Positions 33,679-37,816 of a DNA stretch of 37,816 nt are shown piece after piece (positions within the stretch are counted from its first letter, which is position 1; each line of letters begins with the position of its first letter). Under the pieces are notes generated by a model, which was not told where the DNA came from, searched no databases, and saw only the letters and a list, made by a program, of their open reading frames with translations. The translations under genes were made by a program, and so were the position numbers. This DNA is from Clostridia bacterium (GTDB taxonomy: Bacteria; Bacillota; Clostridia; Oscillospirales; CAG-272): NCBI GenBank assembly GCA_017532025.1, contig JAFXJX010000028.1, positions 1 through 37,816 on the forward strand, read 5' to 3'.

Positions 33679-34404
33679 TCAGTTAAGTTTTGCTTCGGTA
33701 GGAAGCGCGCCGAAATTGCGCTTGCGCGTGAGGAAAGCTTCACAAGCTTTGTCAATCTCCTCAGCATTCATATCCGGCCAAAGCGTTTCGGTGTAATAAA
33801 ACTCGGAATATGCCGCCTGCCACAAAAGAAAGTTGGAAAGCCGCATCTCCCCCGCCGTTCTCACGATCAAGTCGGGGTCGGGAGATGCCGCGGTATACAG
33901 ATGCTTGCTGATCGACTCTTCGCTGATCTCTTCTCCCAAAGCAAGCGCCTTGCGGCAAGCGTGCACGATCTCATCTCTGCCGCCGTAGTTGAAGGCAATA
34001 TTCAAAATATCGGTGTTTTCCTTGGTCATTTCCTCAAGCTTTTCCATTTTTTCTCTCAGCTTTTTGGAAAACACACTTTTATCGCCAAGAAAAACAACGC
34101 GAATCTTTTTCTCGGAAAAACGCTTGATGGCAGTATCCAAATAGGAAGACAAAAGGCGCATCAGTGCCGAAACCTCTTCTTCGGGGCGGCGCCAGTTTTC
34201 GGTAGAAAAGGCGTACACCGTCACGTGATGAATGCCGATATCGTGGCAATACTCCGCCACCTCTTCAAACACCTTGGCACCTTTTTTGTGCCCTTCGTTA
34301 CGACTTTTGCCCTGTCTTGTTGCCCAGCGTCCGTTACCGTCCATGATAAACGCCATGTGCTGAATGGCACCCGACGCCAATGCTTCTTTGATTCTGTCCT
34401 TCAT
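33679..34404 (-). CDS. uppS: Undecaprenyl diphosphate synthase (cis-isoprenyl transferase)
   Basis: The 241-residue protein condenses isopentenyl diphosphate units on farnesyl diphosphate to make the lipid carrier for peptidoglycan and wall glycans. Signatures are MAFIMDGNGRWATRQG near 17 with catalytic Asp22, YAFSTENWRRP, FNYGGRDEIV, RTAGEMRLSNFLLWQ and SEFYYTETLWPD. Start: ATG 34404 with AAAGGA about 9 nt upstream; a longer in-frame start at 34458 would include the frr-uppS hairpin and is rejected. The hairpin at 34433-34467 lies between this gene and frr, so its expression may be reduced relative to frr. Confidence 0.96.
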   Translation of the reverse strand: MKDRIKEALASGAIQHMAFIMDGNGRWATRQGKSRNEGHKKGAKVFEEVAEYCHDIGIHHVTVYAFSTENWRRPEEEVSALMRLLSSYLDTAIKRFSEKKIRVVFLGDKSVFSKKLREKMEKLEEMTKENTDILNIAFNYGGRDEIVHACRKALALGEEISEESISKHLYTAASPDPDLIVRTAGEMRLSNFLLWQAAYSEFYYTETLWPDMNAEEIDKACEAFLTRKRNFGALPTEAKLN

Positions 34405-34432
34405 CGCTTCTTCCTTTGCTTTTTGAAATTGT

Positions 34433-34467
34433 GAAAAAGGGGCTGCCGCATGATGCACCAGCCCCTC
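34433..34467 (-). terminator. Hairpin (attenuator/partial terminator) between frr and uppS
   Basis: On the minus strand AGGGGCTG pairs with CAGCCCCT, loop 12-13 nt, followed by TTTTTC. It begins 20 nt after the frr stop and ends 29 nt before the uppS start. No uppS promoter is seen downstream of it, so readthrough must feed uppS and the genes beyond, unless a weak promoter is missed. Confidence 0.75.
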
Positions 34468-34486
34468 ATCTAACGCAAAAAAGATG

Positions 34487-35041
34487 TTAGATCGACATAA
34501 TGTCAGCTTTTTTCTTATCCACGATCACATCAATATTCTTGATGATCTTGTCGGTGAGATCCTGGATCTGCGTGCCGGACTGCTTTTCTTCGTCCTCTGT
34601 CATTTCGGACTTCTTCTTCATGTCCTTGCACTTATCCATGGCTTCACGGCGAATGTTACGAACAGCCACCTTGGTGTCTTCACCCATCTTCACAACCTGC
34701 TTGGAAAGCTCTTTACGGCGTTCCTCGGTCAGCTGAGGGAAAGAAAGACGAATCACAGAACCGTCGTTCTGAGGGGTGATACCCACATCGGAAGCGAGAA
34801 TTGCCTTTTCGATGGGCTTGAGAGTGGTCTTATCCCAGGGCTGAATGGTGAGAGTTCTCGCGTCAGTTGCCTTGATCTGTGCAATGTCACGGATGGGAGT
34901 GGGCATACCGTAGTAGTCTACTCTTACCTTGTCAAGAACAGAAGCGTTTGCCTTGCCAACTCTGACAGTGCCAAGCTCCTCTTCGAACACAGAAACACTC
35001 TTTTTCATTTTCTCTTCATAAGGTTTAACATCGATCTTCAT
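34487..35041 (-). CDS. frr: Ribosome recycling factor
   Basis: The 184-residue protein splits the post-termination ribosome together with EF-G. It has the two-domain RRF form: three-helix bundle (MKKSVSVFEEELGTVRVGKA at the start; DEEKQSGTQIQDLTDKIIKNID at the end) around the beta/alpha domain (YYGMPTPIRDIAQI; TIQPWDK; VGITPQNDGSVIRLSFPQLTEERRKEL). AAAGGAT stands 8 nt before the ATG. It lies 49 nt after pyrH, the conserved order in bacteria, and is followed by a hairpin. Confidence 0.97.
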   Translation of the reverse strand: MKIDVKPYEEKMKKSVSVFEEELGTVRVGKANASVLDKVRVDYYGMPTPIRDIAQIKATDARTLTIQPWDKTTLKPIEKAILASDVGITPQNDGSVIRLSFPQLTEERRKELSKQVVKMGEDTKVAVRNIRREAMDKCKDMKKKSEMTEDEEKQSGTQIQDLTDKIIKNIDVIVDKKKADIMSI

Positions 35042-35090
35042 AGTAGTATATCCTTTCCGAATCTATATCATGTAATATTTTTTTCAAAAA

Positions 35091-35801
35091 TTATCGTTTG
35101 GTTAAGAGTGTGCCGAGCTTTTCGCCGTGGATCACACGAAGAATGTTGTCGGGATCATCAAGCCCGAACAGACAAATCGTCAAATTGTTTTCAAGCGCAA
35201 ATGCCGTTGCCGCGGTGTCGATCACGGTGAGATGCTTTTCCAAAATCTCTTCGTAGGTGATGGCGTCGATCTTGGTGGCTGTCGGATCAATTCTCGGGTC
35301 GGCGGTATAAACACCGTCAATGTTCTTGGCAAAGAGGAGCGCATCGGCTTCGATCTGCGCCGCACGAAGAACCGCGCCTGTGTCGGTGAAGAAATAGGGG
35401 CTACCCGTGCCACAGCAGAAGATCACAACCTTGCCCTCGGAAAGATACTTCACGGCAAGATCCTTACTGTAATATTCGGCAAACGGCTCGATCTTCAAAG
35501 CAGACAGCACCTTGGCATCCACGCCGCAAGAAATGAGAGTATCCTGCAAAGCAATCGAGTTGATCGCGGTGGCGATCATACCCATGTGGTCGGCACGTGT
35601 TCTGTCCATTTTGCCGCTTTGTCTGCCGCGCCAAATGTTACCGCCGCCAATCACAACGCTGACTTCAACACCCTCGGCAACAGCCTTTTTGATGGTTTCT
35701 GCCACACGGGCAACAAAATCAAAATCCAAAATATTATCCTTGCCCTGCATGGCTTCGCCACTGAGCTTCAGAAGAATTCTCTTATACGCTACTGCACCCA
35801 T
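35091..35801 (-). CDS. pyrH: UMP kinase
   Basis: The 236-residue amino-acid-kinase-fold enzyme phosphorylates UMP to UDP and is the hexameric bacterial UMP kinase. Motifs: KRILLKLSGEAMQG near 7, VVIGGGNIWRGRQ near 48, RADHMGMIATAIN near 68, FTDTGAVLRAAQIEAD near 138 and KNIDGVYTADPRID near 160. AAAGGA lies before the ATG. Normally pyrH follows rpsB-tsf directly; here 0.56 kb of repeat sequence separates them and pyrH has its own promoter, so it starts the leftward operon ending with polC. Confidence 0.97.
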   Translation of the reverse strand: MGAVAYKRILLKLSGEAMQGKDNILDFDFVARVAETIKKAVAEGVEVSVVIGGGNIWRGRQSGKMDRTRADHMGMIATAINSIALQDTLISCGVDAKVLSALKIEPFAEYYSKDLAVKYLSEGKVVIFCCGTGSPYFFTDTGAVLRAAQIEADALLFAKNIDGVYTADPRIDPTATKIDAITYEEILEKHLTVIDTAATAFALENNLTICLFGLDDPDNILRVIHGEKLGTLLTKR

Positions 35802-35856
35802 TATCGTCGTCCTTTCGGTCTTTCTTTAACAGAAAAACAAAGTTTTATACAGATAT

Positions 35857-35885
35857 ATTTTATCTTATTATCACCAATTTGTAAA
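35857..35885 (-). promoter_or_regulatory. Promoter of the pyrH-frr-...-polC operon
   Basis: On the minus strand TTTACA (35885-35880), a 17-nt spacer and TAAAAT (35862-35857), about 55 nt before pyrH. It is downstream of the rpsB-tsf terminator and repeats, so it should drive pyrH and the following genes. Confidence 0.65.
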
Positions 35886-35945
35886 GGGGTTTTTGATAAG
35901 TTAGATATTTTTTTACAAATTTCTTGCAAGAGGGCAAATAAATAT

Positions 35946-36067
35946 CCGCCCGCATAGCGGGTGGTATTTCATTTTCGGGCATAGCCCTAACACTACTGGC
36001 AGCACACAAGTGCGCTTTTACCCACCTGCCAGCCATGCAATTGTTACTAGCTACCCATTAAATGGGT
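35946..36067. repeat. 122-bp multi-hairpin repeat beside MITE-like copy B
   Basis: Four stems lie close together: CCCGC-ata-GCGGG (35949-35961), CGGGC/GCCC-type CGGGCATAGCCC (about 35976-35987), CTGGCAG ... CTGCCAG enclosing GCAC-acaa-GTGC (about 35997-36033), and ACCCATT-a-AATGGGT (36053-36067). No gene is present. It is 8 nt from the element at 36075 and may be a separate repeat or part of a composite. The 0.56-kb gap 35802-36360 otherwise holds the pyrH promoter, a CCACGCG-actat-CGCGTGG stem (36286-36304) and the tsf terminator. Confidence 0.5.
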
Positions 36068-36074
36068 TCATACT

Positions 36075-36218
36075 AAAGCCTTCCTCCGAGAGGGAAGGTT
36101 GCTTTGCCACAGGCAAAGACGGAAGGAGCCTGCGTCACTTTGAATTTTTAGCGAGTTTTATTGTAACGCACTCTCCCGGAGTTGCTTGCAACTCCACCAC
36201 TCACCAGAGGGAGCCTTT
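36075..36218. repeat. 144-bp nested-palindrome element, copy B
   Basis: It begins AAAGCCTTCCT and ends AGGGAGCCTTT, like the element at 14921-15067 (AAAGCCTCCCT ... AGGGAGCCTTT), and has the same order: stem CCTTCCTC/GAGGGAAGG, then a small stem (CTTTGCC-aca-GGCAAAG), then GACGGAAGGA (GACGGAGGGA in copy A). The centre has diverged or is different (GGAGTTGCTTGCAACTCC palindrome). Equal length, matching ends and different interior suggest a family of non-autonomous elements. The copy separates rpsB-tsf from pyrH. Confidence 0.65.
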
Positions 36219-36314
36219 ACCACCAAATCATTCTACTCTTGATTTTTTATTGGCTTTCTGTTCATCGGCAGAGCCTTTTTTTGAACCACGCGACTATCGC
36301 GTGGTTTTCGATAC

Positions 36315-36346
36315 AAAAAAACACCGCCTGCCTAAGCAAGCGGTGC
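36315..36346 (-). terminator. Rho-independent terminator of rpsB-tsf
   Basis: On the minus strand CACCGCTTGC pairs with GCAGGCGGTG (one mismatch), followed by seven T. It begins 15 nt after the tsf stop and separates rpsB-tsf from pyrH. Confidence 0.85.
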
Positions 36347-36360
36347 TTTCAAAAATTCAA

Positions 36361-37293
36361 TTAGCCTTTGTTAACCATCTTTGCGATTTCGTCAGCAAAG
36401 TTGTCTTCTCTCTTGGCAATGCCTTCGCCCTTTTCGTAAATTACGAAGGACTTAACGGTGATCTTGCCACCCATAGCCTTGCCTGCCTGGTCAAGGTACT
36501 TGCCAACGGTGAGGCTGTCTTCCTTAACGTAGGGCTGGTCGAGGAGGCAAACTCTTTCATAGAACTTGCCGAGCTTACCGGAGAGGATCTTCTTGAGAAC
36601 TTCTTCGGGCTTGGAAGCGAGCTTGGGATCGTTCTTAGCCTGAGCCATGAGGATACCCATTTCTTCGTCGATAGCAGACTGAGGAACGTCTTCCTTCGCA
36701 ATGTATGTGGGAGGAGAGCCTGCAGCGATCTGAAGGGTGATGTTCTTTGCGGTTTCAGCAAAGTCAGCGTGAGCCTTAACAGCGTCGTCAACGTCGTAAG
36801 CAACGATAACGCCGGTGTTACCAAGGCCGTGGATGTAGGTAGCAACAGTGCCTTCTACGATCACGAAACGGCGGATGGTGATCTTTTCACCGATCTTGAA
36901 GATCTGCTCGGTAAGAGAAGCTTCAACGGTGGTGTCGCCGCCTGCGATGGTGCATGCCATAAAAGCAGCAAGATCAGCGGGCTTGTTAGCGATAATGGTC
37001 TTGAGAAGTGCCTTAACGTATTCCTGGAAGCTTGCGTTCTTAGCAACGAAGTCGGTTTCGGTGTTCACTTCAATCATAGCGGCAACGTCGCCGTCTACGA
37101 GGATGTCAACAAGACCGTCAGCAGCAATTCTGCCTTCCTTCTTAACAGCAGCGGAGAGACCCTTTTCGCGGAGGATCTTAACAGCTTCTTCCATGTTGCC
37201 GTCAGCTTCAACAAGTGCCTTTTTGCAGTCCATCATGCCGCAACCGGTCTTAGCGCGGAGTTCTGCAACGGCTTTAGCGGTAATCTGTGCCAT
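36361..37293 (-). CDS. tsf: Elongation factor Ts
   Basis: The 310-residue guanine-nucleotide exchange factor for EF-Tu starts with the UBA-like domain (AVAELRAKTGCGMMDCKKAL near 8-27, where most members have TGAGMMDCK) and has the EF-Tu contact motif NTETDFVAKN near 76-85, followed by the two alpha/beta core subdomains. AAGGAG stands 7 nt before the ATG. It follows rpsB by 39 nt, the standard pair, and ends in a terminator. Codon use is strongly biased, as expected for a highly expressed gene. Confidence 0.97.
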   Translation of the reverse strand: MAQITAKAVAELRAKTGCGMMDCKKALVEADGNMEEAVKILREKGLSAAVKKEGRIAADGLVDILVDGDVAAMIEVNTETDFVAKNASFQEYVKALLKTIIANKPADLAAFMACTIAGGDTTVEASLTEQIFKIGEKITIRRFVIVEGTVATYIHGLGNTGVIVAYDVDDAVKAHADFAETAKNITLQIAAGSPPTYIAKEDVPQSAIDEEMGILMAQAKNDPKLASKPEEVLKKILSGKLGKFYERVCLLDQPYVKEDSLTVGKYLDQAGKAMGGKITVKSFVIYEKGEGIAKREDNFADEIAKMVNKG

Positions 37294-37332
37294 AGTAATA
37301 TCTCCTTTAACTTATACGTATTGTTTTTGTGC

Positions 37333-37816
37333 TTATTCAGCGTCGGTAGCTTCAGCTTCTGCGGGAGCGTCTTCGCCCTGTCTGCCTTCGATCACAGCAT
37401 CAGCAAGAACGGAGGAGATGAGCTTGATGGCGCGGATAGCGTCATCGTTACCGGGAATTACATAGTCAGCGTCATCGGGGTCGCAGTTGGTGTCAACGAT
37501 AGCCACAACCGGGTTGCCGAGCTTCTTAGCTTCGAGAACAGCGTTTCTTTCCTTGCGGGGGTCAACGATGAACACGGCGGCGGGGAGCTCGGTCATGTTC
37601 TTGATACCGCCAAGGGTCTTTTCAAGGTTGGCGATTTCTTTTCTCAGGGAAAGAACTTCTTTTTTGGGCAGACGGTCAAAGGTGCCGTCGGCTTCGAATT
37701 TGTAAAGCTGATTCAAGCGTGCAAGGCTCTTCTTGATGGTTTTGAAGTTGGTAAGCATACCGCCCGGCCAACGGGAGTTGACGTAGAAGATACCGGCTCT
37801 GTCGGCTTCTTCGCGG
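37333..37816 (-). CDS. rpsB: 30S ribosomal protein S2 (5' end outside the window)
   Basis: The frame is open to the window edge and encodes the middle and C-terminal part of S2. The visible part begins [19 protein letters not shown] just inside the edge and continues [17 protein letters not shown], then [38 protein letters not shown] and [11 protein letters not shown], all S2 signatures. The C-terminus ends in an acidic, Ala/Glu-rich tail ([13 protein letters not shown]), common in Firmicutes. The start codon and any promoter lie beyond 37816, so the methionine near 37758 is internal. Confidence 0.97.
   Translation of the reverse strand, partial: REEADRAGIFYVNSRWPGGMLTNFKTIKKSLARLNQLYKFEADGTFDRLPKKEVLSLRKEIANLEKTLGGIKNMTELPAAVFIVDPRKERNAVLEAKKLGNPVVAIVDTNCDPDDADYVIPGNDDAIRAIKLISSVLADAVIEGRQGEDAPAEAEATDAE

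Noticed and set aside
36182..36364. 60-codon frame before tsf
   Set aside because: Lies in repeats and the tsf terminator; no ribosome site or homology.
24892..37816. A novel defence or mobile system within the right-hand half
   Set aside because: Every gene there is a recognised housekeeping gene in a conserved order.

Overview
The window looks like a chromosomal segment of a low-to-mid G+C Firmicute of class Clostridia, most likely a gut carbohydrate degrader. The support is a PolC-type replicative polymerase, IreB, a Gram-positive style gene order rpsB-tsf-pyrH-frr-uppS-cdsA-dxr-rseP-ispG-polC, near-consensus sigma-A promoters (TTGACA / 17 nt / TATAAT), strong AGGAG ribosome sites, and several families of glycan-active enzymes. 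The family or genus cannot be fixed from the sequence alone.

Layout. 1-150: the left end of an IS3-like insertion sequence, cut by the window edge, abutting a GH123-like/DUF4091 glycoside hydrolase (165-1817, minus). 1985-4647: a ComM/YifB AAA+ ATPase and a GH43 enzyme, separated by a cluster of palindromes. 4940-13583: mostly housekeeping genes, typA, a small unknown protein, a DUF421 membrane protein, ireB, ribF, a D,D-carboxypeptidase-like protein that has lost its catalytic residues, an AraC regulator and aspS. 13668-14762: an XRE-type regulator with a helical-repeat C-terminal region. 15108-21667: four tandem lipoprotein paralogues of the GH76 (alpha-1,6-mannanase) type, read leftwards from one promoter. 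21844-23282: tRNA-Val(CAC), a palindrome-rich stretch and an SGNH hydrolase. 23332-24675: gdhA. 24892-37816: the information-processing and envelope cluster, read leftwards: rpsB (partial), tsf, then after a 0.56-kb repeat-rich gap pyrH, frr, uppS, cdsA, dxr, rseP, ispG, polC.

How the genes work together. dxr and ispG are two steps of the MEP isoprenoid pathway, uppS uses its products to make undecaprenyl diphosphate, and cdsA makes CDP-diacylglycerol. These sit with translation factors (rpsB, tsf, frr), UMP kinase, a membrane protease and the replicase, which is a growth-linked operon. The GH76 array, GH43, GH123-like enzyme and SGNH hydrolase suggest use of mannan-, arabinoxylan- or GalNAc-containing glycans, but no sugar transporter is in the window and the substrates are inferred only from family.

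The least ordinary features are (i) the GH76 array, in which two copies keep the catalytic Asp-Asp pair and two have Asp-Ser, with a strong hairpin between the two kinds; (ii) the carboxypeptidase-like pseudoenzyme; (iii) a family of roughly 145-bp nested-palindrome elements present in two copies, plus other palindrome clusters in nearly every longer intergenic gap; (iv) an IS end whose hairpin covers the transposase ribosome site. I see no CRISPR array, prophage, toxin-antitoxin or defence system.
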